Assembly: GCA_045576655.1 (NCBI GenBank)
Contig: JAZNGW010000029.1
Coordinates: 1-64,000 of the forward strand
Direction of reading: 5' to 3'
Length of the DNA stretch: 64,000 bases
DNA from: RGIG8745 sp045576655
GTDB taxonomy: Bacteria; Bacteroidota; Bacteroidia; Bacteroidales; Bacteroidaceae
A program made the translations under genes and the position numbers. The notes beneath the pieces are model-generated. The model made no database searches and was not told the origin of the DNA. It saw nothing but the letters and a program-made list of their open reading frames with translations. Position 1 is the first letter of the stretch. Every line of letters starts with the position of its first letter. Shown here one piece after another: positions 1-7,500 of this stretch.

Positions 1-94
1 TTTTCAGCTCTTTGCATAGAGATTCAAGAGGTTCTCCAGACTGTAAACGACTGACAATGTTTAATCGTTCTTCAAAGTTATGATGTCTATACAT
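1..94 (-). CDS. IS3-family transposase OrfA, N-terminal fragment
   Basis: A minus-strand frame starting with ATG at 94 reads MYRHHNFEERLNIVSR and stays open to the window edge. The charged start and the following QSGEPLESLCKEL segment resemble the helix-turn-helix region of IS3-family OrfA proteins, which bind the terminal inverted repeats and are joined to OrfB by programmed frameshifting. Only 31 residues are visible, so family placement is provisional. The gene starts 45 bp inside the putative element terminus, the usual spacing for these elements. Confidence 0.6.
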   Translation of the reverse strand, partial: MYRHHNFEERLNIVSRLQSGEPLESLCKELK

Positions 95-100
95 AAAACA

Positions 101-130
101 CCCCAAAAGTTTTATGTCTAACTTTTGGGG
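101..130. repeat. 11-bp perfect inverted repeat in the IS terminus
   Basis: CCCCAAAAGTT at 101-111 pairs with AACTTTTGGGG at 120-130 around an 8-base loop. It lies directly upstream of the transposase start. It would form a stable hairpin in any transcript reading inward from the flank. Confidence 0.75.
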
Positions 131-189
131 TGCAGTTCAGAGGCCTTCGGGGATTTGTGTTGAATGGAGCAGGATAAAGAGGAGCAGGC

Positions 190-222
190 TTCTTAACTCC
201 TTAACTCCCTTTAACTCCTTAA
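190..222. repeat. TTAACTCC short-period intergenic repeat
   Basis: Three to four near-tandem copies of an 8-base unit (CTTAACTC or TTAACTCC) fill the space between the IS end and the 3' end of the DUF4861 gene. The same unit recurs at 26069-26116 and around 56525-56542, always between genes. Confidence 0.6.
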
Positions 223-225
223 AAA

Positions 226-1488
226 CTACTTCACGTTGACCTTGAGCGGAGCCTTAACCTTCTGAGCGAAAGCTGAGAGGTATGCTTCCCAGTCTGTAAG
301 TGAGTGGAACGATGTTTCAGGATTGCGGCTCCAAGCGCTGCCGAAATAGTAAGTGTAGGCTGTGCCTGGCTGGTAAGTGCTCACACCGAGGATGTGGCCA
401 CATGCGCCTGGAAGGTTCTCGCCCTCCTGATACTTGATTTCGTTCACCTTGTTAGGGTAAACAGCGCCGCAGTAAATCTTGCCAAATTCCTTGTTCAACT
501 TGGCGCGGAATCTCTCCTTGTACTGGTTAGGGTCGCCGAGGTCCTCATATCCCATGTAACCATTCTGAGCGTTGAGAACGTAGGCAGTAGGGTTCTCGTT
601 GTGGATGACGATACCTGTTGCCACAGGCATGGCTGCGTTGAGCCCTTCGTAAGTAACGATGGCCTTGTTCATGTGGCTGCCTGCATCAAGACTGATGATG
701 CGCACTTCAGTCACGTTCTGACCCTCGATGTTTTCCTTAGCGTAGGCAAGGCGAACAGTGAAGCGGAGCGGACCGCGATCGAGTATCTCATAGCTCACGT
801 AGCAATGAGGGTAGGCGATGTCCTTGCCTCCGTTTGTGAGGAGGGCAGCAGTACCGCAGCCGAGTGTTGGACCTACCTTGTAGCAGTCCATACCGTTGCC
901 GTGGTCTACGTGGTATGACACAGCGTAGTAGAGGTCTTCAGCAAGTTCGTTCTTTCCCATCTTGCGGAGTTTTCTGCTTGCCTGTGCTATGTCGGCGTCA
1001 AGTTCGAGTGCGAAACGCTCTTCGAGGATGAGCTTAGATGTGCGCTTGTTCCATACGTCGTTGCCCCAAGCGCGCTCACCGCTGCGCTGAAGTGCCGGAC
1101 CGTAGCAACGGAAGGCGATGAGGTCGTTCTCCCATGCCATGTCGTCTTTGCGCTCAGGGAACTGACGGCCGTGAACCTTAGCTTCGTACTTCTGTGGAGT
1201 GCCTGCCTGAGCATAGTAGACAGACTTGCCCTTAGCGCCTACGCCTGCTTGGAAAATGAGTTTGCCGTCGTAAGTTACCTGGCTCGGAATCTCCTTGCCG
1301 TCAGCATCGGTTACGATAACCTGTTCAGCTCCGCCGAGTTTCTTTTGTACCTGATCGAACGGGACTTCTACCATTTCACCGGCGCGTGCAGACTTGAGCG
1401 AGTTCTTAACGGTGATAGTAACCTTGTCGGCAGCACTTGCCATCATGGCAAGCATCACTGCTGATATGAATAATAATGTCTTCTTCAT
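226..1488 (-). CDS. DUF4861-type secreted protein of the uronate operon
   Basis: This 420-residue protein starts with a clear signal peptide (MKKTLLFISAVMLAMMASA). I chose the ATG at 1488 because the longer frame to 1572 only adds a non-signal extension through intergenic repeat DNA. The body matches my memory of the DUF4861 family, found in Bacteroidetes next to pectin and uronate genes. The exact reaction is not established. It is the last gene of the leftward operon kduI, kduD, DUF4861, so a role in processing uronate-containing oligosaccharides outside the cytoplasm is inferred. I see no membrane segments after the signal and no secretion tail. Confidence 0.7.
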   Translation of the reverse strand: MKKTLLFISAVMLAMMASAADKVTITVKNSLKSARAGEMVEVPFDQVQKKLGGAEQVIVTDADGKEIPSQVTYDGKLIFQAGVGAKGKSVYYAQAGTPQKYEAKVHGRQFPERKDDMAWENDLIAFRCYGPALQRSGERAWGNDVWNKRTSKLILEERFALELDADIAQASRKLRKMGKNELAEDLYYAVSYHVDHGNGMDCYKVGPTLGCGTAALLTNGGKDIAYPHCYVSYEILDRGPLRFTVRLAYAKENIEGQNVTEVRIISLDAGSHMNKAIVTYEGLNAAMPVATGIVIHNENPTAYVLNAQNGYMGYEDLGDPNQYKERFRAKLNKEFGKIYCGAVYPNKVNEIKYQEGENLPGACGHILGVSTYQPGTAYTYYFGSAWSRNPETSFHSLTDWEAYLSAFAQKVKAPLKVNVK

Positions 1489-1524
1489 GGATGTGATACT
1501 ATTTAAAAGTATTAAAGAAAGAGG

Positions 1525-1630
1525 AGTGTAGAAGTAGAGGAGTGAAGGAGTGAAGACGATACCAAAGGACATGCCGACCTATATCATCTGCCACTTCTAT
1601 ACTTCTTTACTTCTACACTCCTACACTCCT
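1525..1630. repeat. Facing GGAGTG(T/A)-type heptad repeats without an ORF
   Basis: Between the DUF4861 gene and kduD, a run built on GGAGTGTAGAAGTAGAGGAG (from about 1532) faces an inverse run with TTCTACACTCC near 1610-1620. The left run ends in GACGATACC, a string that also follows the similar run downstream of kduD (2489-2497). The arrangement looks like an empty version of the bracket around the S23-like ORF. Confidence 0.55.
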
Positions 1631-1638
1631 TTTATTTC

Positions 1639-2439
1639 TTAAGGCTGCTTGCCGATGTAAGCGAGGATACCTCCGTCGACGTAGAGCACGTGGCCGTTGA
1701 CAGCGTCGGAAGCCTTAGATGCGAGGAACACAGCAGGTCCGCCGAGTTCTTCAGGATCGAGCCAGCGTCCTGCAGGAGTCTTAGCACAGATGAACGAATC
1801 GAACGGATGGCGGCTGCCGTCAGCCTGACGCTCGCGGAGAGGAGCAGTCTGAGGAGTTGCGATGTAGCCAGGGCCGATACCGTTGCACTGGATGTTGTAC
1901 TCACCGTACTCAGAGCAGATGTTGCGAGTGAGCATCTTAAGACCGCCCTTAGCAGCTGCATAAGCAGACACTGTCTCACGACCGAGCTCAGACATCATAG
2001 AGCAGATGTTGATAATCTTGCCTTCGCGGCGCTCCATCATCTCAGGGATAACAGCGCTTGAGCAGATGAACGGACCTACGAGGTCGATGTCGATGACCTG
2101 CTGGAACTCTGAGCGCTTCATCTCGTGCATAGGGATGCGCTTGATGATACCGGCGTTGTTCACGAGGATGTCGATCTGACCTACCTCAGCGTGGATCTTC
2201 TCAACGAGTTCCTTCACTGCGTCTTCGTTAGTCACGTCGCACACATATCCGTGTACGTTCTCGATTCCTGCCTCCTTGTAGTTAGCAAGACCCTTAGCAA
2301 GAGCATCCTCATTGATGTCGTTGAAGATGATGTTCTTGATACCTGCCTCGACGAATGCCTTGGCGATGTTAAATCCGATTCCGTAAGACGCACCTGTGAT
2401 CCATGCGTTCTTACCAGCTAATGAAAAGAGTGCTTTCAT
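1639..2439 (-). CDS. kduD: SDR-family KduD, 2-dehydro-3-deoxy-D-gluconate dehydrogenase type
   Basis: A 266-residue classical short-chain dehydrogenase. Visible motifs are the cofactor-binding TGASYGIG (15-22), NNAG (94-97), and the catalytic Ser147, Tyr160 and Lys164 (YAAAK). Family knowledge places KduD after KduI, interconverting the deoxy-diketo-gluconate to 2-keto-3-deoxygluconate with NAD(H) in the cytoplasm. Close relatives are sometimes annotated as gluconate 5-dehydrogenase, and sequence alone does not exclude that. Adjacency to kduI in the same operon supports the KduD call. Length is normal for the family, with no membrane segment or signal. Confidence 0.85.
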   Translation of the reverse strand: MKALFSLAGKNAWITGASYGIGFNIAKAFVEAGIKNIIFNDINEDALAKGLANYKEAGIENVHGYVCDVTNEDAVKELVEKIHAEVGQIDILVNNAGIIKRIPMHEMKRSEFQQVIDIDLVGPFICSSAVIPEMMERREGKIINICSMMSELGRETVSAYAAAKGGLKMLTRNICSEYGEYNIQCNGIGPGYIATPQTAPLRERQADGSRHPFDSFICAKTPAGRWLDPEELGGPAVFLASKASDAVNGHVLYVDGGILAYIGKQP

Positions 2440-2453
2440 TTTAAGTAATTTTA

Positions 2454-2981
2454 TTTAGGAGTGTAGGAGGGAGGAGTGTAGAAGTGTAGACGATACCTGT
2501 ATAGCGTCAATGCTCCTTAATCCAGTTCCTTTACTCCATCGTTAATTTATTCCGTTGTTGTTAATAATTCCTTTACTATAAGCTATGATTAATTTGGCAA
2601 CCTCTATGGACATGTTGCACAAACACTCATAGTCGTTATAACTAATATAACCTAAATCTTTAGATAGCACTATATAGTTTTGACATTCAGCCAAACTACC
2701 TTCGGAGATGTTGAGAAAACGGAGTTTGTCGGCTTTGCTTAGTTTCCTGTATCCTTCTGCAATGTTTGCTCCGATTGAAATAGCTGCACGCCTGAATTGA
2801 GACGTCAAACCGAACTTCTCATCCTCAGGAAACATCTTGGTAACCTCGTAAACACGGCATGCGAATTGATGCGCTTTTTGCCATGCGATTATGTTTTCAA
2901 ACGAAAATGCAACCATTGTCGTGAATGTATTGTCTACACTCCTAAGCGAAGCATCACTCCTATCACTCCTACACTCCTAAA
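2454..2981. repeat. Inverted-repeat bracket around the S23-like ORF
   Basis: TTTAGGAGTGTAGGAG at 2454-2469 is repeated as its exact reverse complement at 2966-2981. An inner pair, AGTGTAGAC at 2483-2491 and GTCTACACT at 2932-2940, is nested in the same order. Together they would place the four-helix-bundle ORF in the loop of a long stem. The arms are made of heptad repeat units that also occur elsewhere between the kdu genes, so coincidental use of common repeat DNA is possible. Confidence 0.7.
2542..2916 (-). CDS. Four-helix-bundle protein (S23 / IVS-encoded family)
   Basis: A 124-residue protein with the family layout: an aromatic start (FENIIAWQKAHQFA), then FGLTSQFRRAAISIGANIAEGYRK cut into short helices, a central GSLAECQNY motif and a final amphipathic helix. 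These match the S23 / TIGR02436 four-helix-bundle family, best known from intervening sequences in 23S rRNA genes and related to the Avd protein of diversity-generating retroelements. The molecular role is not established. Here it lies between kduD and kduI on the same strand and is bracketed by inverted repeats, so it may be an inserted unit rather than a member of the uronate pathway. Confidence 0.8.
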   Translation of the reverse strand: MVAFSFENIIAWQKAHQFACRVYEVTKMFPEDEKFGLTSQFRRAAISIGANIAEGYRKLSKADKLRFLNISEGSLAECQNYIVLSKDLGYISYNDYECLCNMSIEVAKLIIAYSKGIINNNGIN

Positions 2982-3009
2982 TGACTTCTGTAACTCCTGA
3001 ACTCCTAAA

Positions 3010-3852
3010 TCACTTCAGGTCAGTGATGAGCGAGAAGTCCTGGTCACCGTAGTCAAGATTCTCTCCACCCATACCCCAGATGAAAGTGTAGTTGCTTGTA
3101 GCGGCTGCAGAGTGGATTGACCATTCAGGAGAGAGGACAGCCTGGTCGCCCTTCATCCAGATGTGGCGAGTTTCCTCAACCTCACCCATGAAGTGACATA
3201 CAGCCTGGTCAGCAGGAACTTCGAAATAGAAGTAAGCCTCCATGCGGCGGCTGTGAACATGAGCAGGCATAGTGTTCCATACGCTTCCTGGAGCGAGTTC
3301 TGTCATACCCATCTGAATCTGGCAAGTAGGGAGCACCTGGTTAACGAGCATCTTATTGATGTTGCGGTCGTTAGAACCTTCGAGCGAACCCATGTGAGCA
3401 ACAACGGCGTCAGCCTTTGTCACCTTCTTGCAAGGGTAGCTTGTGTGAGCAGTGCATGAGTTGAAGTAGAACTTAGCAGGGTTCTGAGGATCCTTGCTCT
3501 CGAACACTACGTCGCGGTCGCCAGAACCGATGTAGAGAGCCTCCTTATAGTCGAGTTCAAAAGTCTCGTCGCCAGCCTTCACGATGCCAGGGCCACCAAC
3601 GTTGAACATACCGATTTCGCGGCGAGTAGTGAAGAATGGAGCCTTCAGCGGATCGATAGCCTCAAGCTTGAGAGCCTCATTCACTGGCATAGCGCCACCT
3701 ACCACCATACGGTCGTACATAGAGTAAACCATGTTGACCTCGTCGGCAGCAAATACTTTTTCAATCAAGAAGTCGCGACGGATACGCTTGGTATCATAGT
3801 TCTTCGCATCTTCCGGATGTGCGGCATAGCGCACTTCATAATTTGTCTTCAT
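3010..3852 (-). CDS. kduI: 5-keto-4-deoxyuronate isomerase KduI
   Basis: A 280-residue cupin-fold protein of the usual KduI length. It converts 5-keto-4-deoxyuronate, formed from unsaturated uronates of pectin, alginate-like or glycosaminoglycan substrates, into the 2,5-diketo form used by KduD. The zinc-site pattern is visible as His198 and His200 (PAHVHS), Glu205 and His247. It has no signal peptide, in keeping with a cytoplasmic role. It is first in the leftward operon, with a TAACTTTG promoter element about 70 bp upstream. Confidence 0.93.
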   Translation of the reverse strand: MKTNYEVRYAAHPEDAKNYDTKRIRRDFLIEKVFAADEVNMVYSMYDRMVVGGAMPVNEALKLEAIDPLKAPFFTTRREIGMFNVGGPGIVKAGDETFELDYKEALYIGSGDRDVVFESKDPQNPAKFYFNSCTAHTSYPCKKVTKADAVVAHMGSLEGSNDRNINKMLVNQVLPTCQIQMGMTELAPGSVWNTMPAHVHSRRMEAYFYFEVPADQAVCHFMGEVEETRHIWMKGDQAVLSPEWSIHSAAATSNYTFIWGMGGENLDYGDQDFSLITDLK

Positions 3853-3920
3853 ACGCGTTTGAGTTTATTAGTTTGTATATGAAAAGTTTTTAATATTGTC
3901 AGGGCGCAATCCCTCCTATG

Positions 3921-3928
3921 CAAAGTTA
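3921..3928 (-). promoter_or_regulatory. Putative -7 element of the kdu operon
   Basis: On the minus strand this reads TAACTTTG, matching the Bacteroidetes -7 consensus TAnnTTTG, about 70 bp before the kduI start. No clear TTTG is seen at -33, so the call is tentative. Confidence 0.45.
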
Positions 3929-3969
3929 GTAAATATCTTTGATTGTTGGTGCCGTAATGCGATAAAATA

Positions 3970-4000
3970 AAAAAAGCAGTCCCGACGGAACTGCTTTTTT
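3970..4000. terminator. Bidirectional hairpin terminator
   Basis: AAAAAAGCAGT at 3970-3980 pairs with ACTGCTTTTTT at 3990-4000 around a 9-base loop, giving a stem with a T tract on either strand. It lies between the island and the kdu promoter. It directly follows the DUF2795-like 3' end at 4016-4042, so it may be that gene's original terminator displaced by the island. Confidence 0.8.
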
Positions 4001-4015
4001 ATGGTGTTTTGCCTG

Positions 4016-4042
4016 TTAGTACTCTTCCTTGTCAAAGAAATC
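4016..4042 (-). other. Possible displaced 3' end of the DUF2795 gene (island attachment site)
   Basis: Read on the minus strand, this stretch encodes DFFDKEEY followed by TAA, very close to the DFLWDEEEY ending of the DUF2795 gene at the other edge of the island. Only AGGAAGA is strictly identical at the DNA level. The orientation and the terminator immediately downstream fit an integration event that pushed the original gene end to the far side of the element. Upstream of the match the frame hits a stop, so it is not a gene by itself. No other gene is seen between 3853 and 4167. Confidence 0.45.
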
Positions 4043-4167
4043 TATCTATATTGATTATCAATATATTATACAACAACCAATGAAATTTACGCAAACAAAC
4101 CACGCCGTCTGAGGCGATAGGAAGCGATAGGAGGAAATGGTGGACCAACAAAAAATATATTTATACT

Positions 4168-5919
4168 CTATTTTATTCTTTCAAAAAGCTCTATAAAATC
4201 GACTGATAAAAATTGAGGGTAATCTTTACATACAGTATCTAAAACATAATTCTTAAGTTTATTATCTCCTCCATTAGCAATAGAATATAATTTATGCCAT
4301 TTATTCTTTATTTTATCTTCTAATAAGTGGCCTTGAATAGAAAAATATTCATTTGTTGCTTCAAATTTATATCCTCCTTGAACATTATATTCTAAGATAT
4401 TGCTAGATGACAACCCTAGCTCCGTTAAAATATAATTTATTAAAATTTGTATACCACTATTCTCTAATTTGGACAAACTTACATAAGTCAAATGTGGGAG
4501 ACCTATATCTTCTGTTTTAATTATATTTTCTCTTATAAGCAAAAAAGCAACAAAAATAGGATCAAAAATGTAATTATCTATAGCATATCTTTTCCCTTCT
4601 CCTAATACTAAAATATAATTTGATGAATGATTTTTATTATCAAAATCCTTTATTCCATAAACTAAATCATTTCCAAATTTTCTAAGAGCATTTACAATAT
4701 CACTAACCTCATCGCAATTCGTACCCGTACCACTTTTAGGCGGCAAAAATTGTGGACTGGTTTTCATAGGTTTTGAAATAAGATTAAATATTCTATTATA
4801 ATATTGAACATCATATTTACTTTCTACAAAAATTTGCCGTCTATTTTCTAAAGATAAACGAACATTCTCTAAATCTTGGATTAAAATATTTATAGCCTGC
4901 TCTTTTGTAATTTTCTCAGGTCGACCTAAATCTTTATTCATTCTAAATAAACTATCTTCTGGAGCTATAGCAACAGTTGTAGGAGAATGTGTAGAAATAA
5001 CAACCTTCACACCAGCATATTTCACAATAGATTCAATTACAGAAGCAATAAACACTTTTGAAAATTCAGGATGAAGAGGTGCATCCGGTTCATCAAGTAA
5101 TAAAACATCCGGTCTTGCCATTTCCTCATTTGAATTATAAATTGACAAAGCAAGTGACATTAGCACCTTTTCTCCAGTAGAAAGGTCATTTACTTGTATC
5201 TCGACACCAGTAGTTACATCAGTAAGATTAAGATGAAATGAAGCTTCCTTATGCCCTTTTGGATGATTTACTCTATATGGAAGTTGGGCATTTGTCAGCA
5301 TCTCATTAATCAAATCCCAAGGCTTTGGTCCGTATTTTGATATAAATTCACTTTCAGACAATACCTTGTTGTGTTCATTTTTCTTTTCATTCAAATATTT
5401 TAAATACTCATTATCTTCATATCTAATTTGATATAATTTGAATATTGATGCAAATTGGCTACTAAACATCTCATCTGAGGATATTTCATAATTATCTAAA
5501 ACGAATTCTTCCGTTAATTCATCCAAATTTCCATCAACACGTTTAAACCAAAATCCTAATATGCTTCTTCTATTTTGATTTGAATTAATATATGCATTGA
5601 TATTATTAGGCCATGGTGATCGTTTCCAATCTTCTAATTGTTTCTTTACTAGAGACCATGCATTTTTTCGTTCATGAGTCAAATTTAAATAATCACTATC
5701 TGTATTAACATTGGGATTCAGGCCATTAAATCCTATATATCTTACTTTTTCAAGGATTTTTTCATTATCGCTAACAGTGCAATAATCTACCTTGCTCATA
5801 GCCTCCATTAAATGACTTTTACCACTTCCATTTTTACCTGTTAAAACGACAAAATCTGGTAAATAAAACTCAGGTTGCCGTTTTAATGATTTATAATCAT
5901 TTTTCAATTCTACTTTCAT
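4168..5919 (-). CDS. Single-chain ABC ATPase-TOPRIM protein (OLD- or PARIS-fusion-like)
   Basis: A 583-residue protein with two parts. Residues 1-320 form an ABC-type ATPase: Walker A GKNGSGKS (28-35), signature LSTGE (246-250), Walker B VLLLDEPD (272-279) and His311 in STHSP. Residues 360-460 carry a TOPRIM-like pattern: Glu366 in FVESKYDVQYY, Asp425 and Asp427 in KDFDNK, and an IDNY motif at 447-450 like that of DUF4435 proteins. ATPase plus TOPRIM is the layout of OLD nucleases and fused PARIS proteins. It is the last gene of the island, 52 bp after the DpnA-like methylase, and AT-rich like the rest. A defence role sensing or backing up the restriction genes is inferred, not shown. Confidence 0.75.
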   Translation of the reverse strand: MKVELKNDYKSLKRQPEFYLPDFVVLTGKNGSGKSHLMEAMSKVDYCTVSDNEKILEKVRYIGFNGLNPNVNTDSDYLNLTHERKNAWSLVKKQLEDWKRSPWPNNINAYINSNQNRRSILGFWFKRVDGNLDELTEEFVLDNYEISSDEMFSSQFASIFKLYQIRYEDNEYLKYLNEKKNEHNKVLSESEFISKYGPKPWDLINEMLTNAQLPYRVNHPKGHKEASFHLNLTDVTTGVEIQVNDLSTGEKVLMSLALSIYNSNEEMARPDVLLLDEPDAPLHPEFSKVFIASVIESIVKYAGVKVVISTHSPTTVAIAPEDSLFRMNKDLGRPEKITKEQAINILIQDLENVRLSLENRRQIFVESKYDVQYYNRIFNLISKPMKTSPQFLPPKSGTGTNCDEVSDIVNALRKFGNDLVYGIKDFDNKNHSSNYILVLGEGKRYAIDNYIFDPIFVAFLLIRENIIKTEDIGLPHLTYVSLSKLENSGIQILINYILTELGLSSSNILEYNVQGGYKFEATNEYFSIQGHLLEDKIKNKWHKLYSIANGGDNKLKNYVLDTVCKDYPQFLSVDFIELFERIK

Positions 5920-5971
5920 GATTTATATATTCTTTCTAATTTTATCTCTTAAAAATATTCAATATTTCAAT

Positions 5972-6856
5972 TTAAAACGGCAATTCCTGCCCATATTCCG
6001 CACAAGGCTCATAAAGGACTTGAATTTCATTATCTTCAAATAGCTGTGTTTGCTTTTGAAGCTTCTCCAAATACAAAGTACGTTTTGAGTGATCGTTGAT
6101 TTCTTCTCGGCGAGCCTTACTTAGTTCCAAGAATTCATCATTTTGATCTACGCCAAGAAATCGACGTCCCAATAGACTTGCCGCGATACCAGTTGTACTA
6201 CTACCAGTAAATGGATCCAAAATCCATGCACCAGGAAGAGTTGAAGCCTGAATGATTCGCGACAGAACGCACAACGGTTTTTGAGTAGGGTGTTTTCCGC
6301 AAGACTTTTCCCATCTTGCAATTGCGGGTAATCGCCAAACATCACGCATCTGAGTACCCCCATTAATCTTTTTCATCAAATCATAATTGAAAAAATGAGA
6401 AACTTTTGGCTCTTTACGAGCCCAAAGAATATACTCAGCAGAGTATGTAAAATATTTACAAGACAGATTTGGTGGCGGATTTGTTTTCTCCCATGTAATA
6501 CAGTTCAATATCTTGAAGTCCAATTCTGTCAGGCATCTAGCGACCAAGAAAATATTATGATAAGTCCCGCTTATCCAAATAGTTCCATTACTTTTTAGTT
6601 TGTTCCTACAGGCTACAATCCAAGCTTTATCAAATTGATAATCCTCTTCATATCCTTTGGACTTGTCCCAATCGCCTTTATTGACAGAAACCATTTTACC
6701 ACTCTGAACACTTATGCCTCCATTTGAAAGATGGTAAGGGGGATCTGCGAAAATCATATCAAACTTGAAATCAAACGAATTCAGAAGTTCAATACAATCT
6801 CCTTTCAAAAGGGTAAAGTCCCTATTTCCCGATCTATAGTATGGAGTTAACATCAA
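5972..6856 (-). CDS. Beta-class adenine DNA methyltransferase, DpnA-like
   Basis: A 294-residue methylase with motif order typical of the beta class: catalytic DPPY (38-41) near the N terminus, HPTQKP (189-194), and the SAM-binding DPFTGSSTTG (214-223) near the C terminus. In the DpnII system the second methylase, DpnA, modifies adenine in GATC, including single-stranded DNA. The neighbouring Dam-type methylase and DpnII-type nuclease support the same role. Its ATG at 6856 overlaps the TGA of the preceding gene by four bases (ATGA), indicating translational coupling. No lesion is visible. Confidence 0.85.
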   Translation of the reverse strand: MMLTPYYRSGNRDFTLLKGDCIELLNSFDFKFDMIFADPPYHLSNGGISVQSGKMVSVNKGDWDKSKGYEEDYQFDKAWIVACRNKLKSNGTIWISGTYHNIFLVARCLTELDFKILNCITWEKTNPPPNLSCKYFTYSAEYILWARKEPKVSHFFNYDLMKKINGGTQMRDVWRLPAIARWEKSCGKHPTQKPLCVLSRIIQASTLPGAWILDPFTGSSTTGIAASLLGRRFLGVDQNDEFLELSKARREEINDHSKRTLYLEKLQKQTQLFEDNEIQVLYEPCAEYGQELPF

Positions 6857-7389
6857 TGGAATGTTGCTGTTGATACAATTTCAAAAATATTTCTATGTTC
6901 CTTTAACTTTTCTAAGAGATTCTTGAACATATAAGCATCATGTCTATTAGTCTTTTCTTGAACCATCAATAGTTTTGCAATCAATATCAAGAATTTAACA
7001 CTATATTCACCTTTTCCTGCTAATTTGTCATATTTCTGAGCTTCATTATTTACTTCTGCCAACAAATTCTCTGGAGACAATAAAAGGTCCTGCTCGTTTT
7101 TTGATTTCAAAGGAGCTGTATGGTTCCATTGTTCTAGTAAACTATCTAGCAATAAGTCTGTTTCATGTGGTTCACTATAATGTTTAATCAACATATCTAC
7201 AGCCCAATGAATATGCTTAGGTGTACGGATCCGACTCCATTTCCCATCTTCTTTCTGACGATACCTTAGCAGAATATCAAATTCAGACAATGTTCCTTTA
7301 TATATTCCTAAAATATAGGTCCCATTAATTGGAATCTCACATAGAGGTTCCTGACCTTTACATACCATTGAAGTATTTTGATTTGCCAT
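6853..7389 (-). CDS. Uncharacterised 178-residue protein inside the restriction-modification operon
   Basis: I do not recognise a family. The protein is soluble-looking, with a predicted beta-rich first 50 residues (ILGIYKGTLSEFDILLRYRQ) and a helical remainder containing an HIHWAVDMLI segment and a Lys/Glu-rich end. It has no signal or membrane segment. It starts 9 bp after the true end of the nuclease reading frame (7399) and overlaps the DpnA-like methylase start by four bases, so it is translated as part of the operon. A role in controlling or partnering the methylases or nuclease is only a positional inference. Base composition is AT-rich like its neighbours. Confidence 0.6.
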   Translation of the reverse strand: MANQNTSMVCKGQEPLCEIPINGTYILGIYKGTLSEFDILLRYRQKEDGKWSRIRTPKHIHWAVDMLIKHYSEPHETDLLLDSLLEQWNHTAPLKSKNEQDLLLSPENLLAEVNNEAQKYDKLAGKGEYSVKFLILIAKLLMVQEKTNRHDAYMFKNLLEKLKEHRNIFEIVSTATFH

Positions 7390-7398
7390 AATTCTTAA

Positions 7399-7500
7399 TC
7401 ATTTTAGTTTTTTGGAAATAATACCGTTTTCAAGATCCGCTATATTATACAAGTGTTCCAAGATATCAAACGTTTCCTTCAGATTATTCTTTGCACTGCG
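7399..7500 (-). pseudogene. Orphaned C-terminal codons of the DpnII-type nuclease
   Basis: Reading in frame past the TGA at 7501-7503 gives 33 more codons, starting RSAKNNLKETF, before TGA at 7399-7401. From family memory, DpnII proteins continue after TDGxG with a tryptophan and then a segment of this type. The next gene begins 9 bp after this second stop, the natural spacing if the full frame were translated. This points to a recent TGG-to-TGA change. Confidence 0.8.

Larger units (their letters stand above)
1..139 (-). mobile_element. End of an IS3-type insertion sequence (partial)
   Basis: The first 139 bases look like one terminus of an insertion sequence that runs off the left edge. 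On the minus strand it begins near 139 with TGAACTGCACCCC, followed by the start of a transposase OrfA reading frame. A perfect 11-bp inverted repeat (CCCCAAAAGTT at 101-111, AACTTTTGGGG at 120-130) sits between the terminus and the OrfA start. Such a hairpin could stop outside transcription from entering the transposase. The IS3 assignment rests on the OrfA N terminus. The other end and any target duplication are outside the window. Confidence 0.65.
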
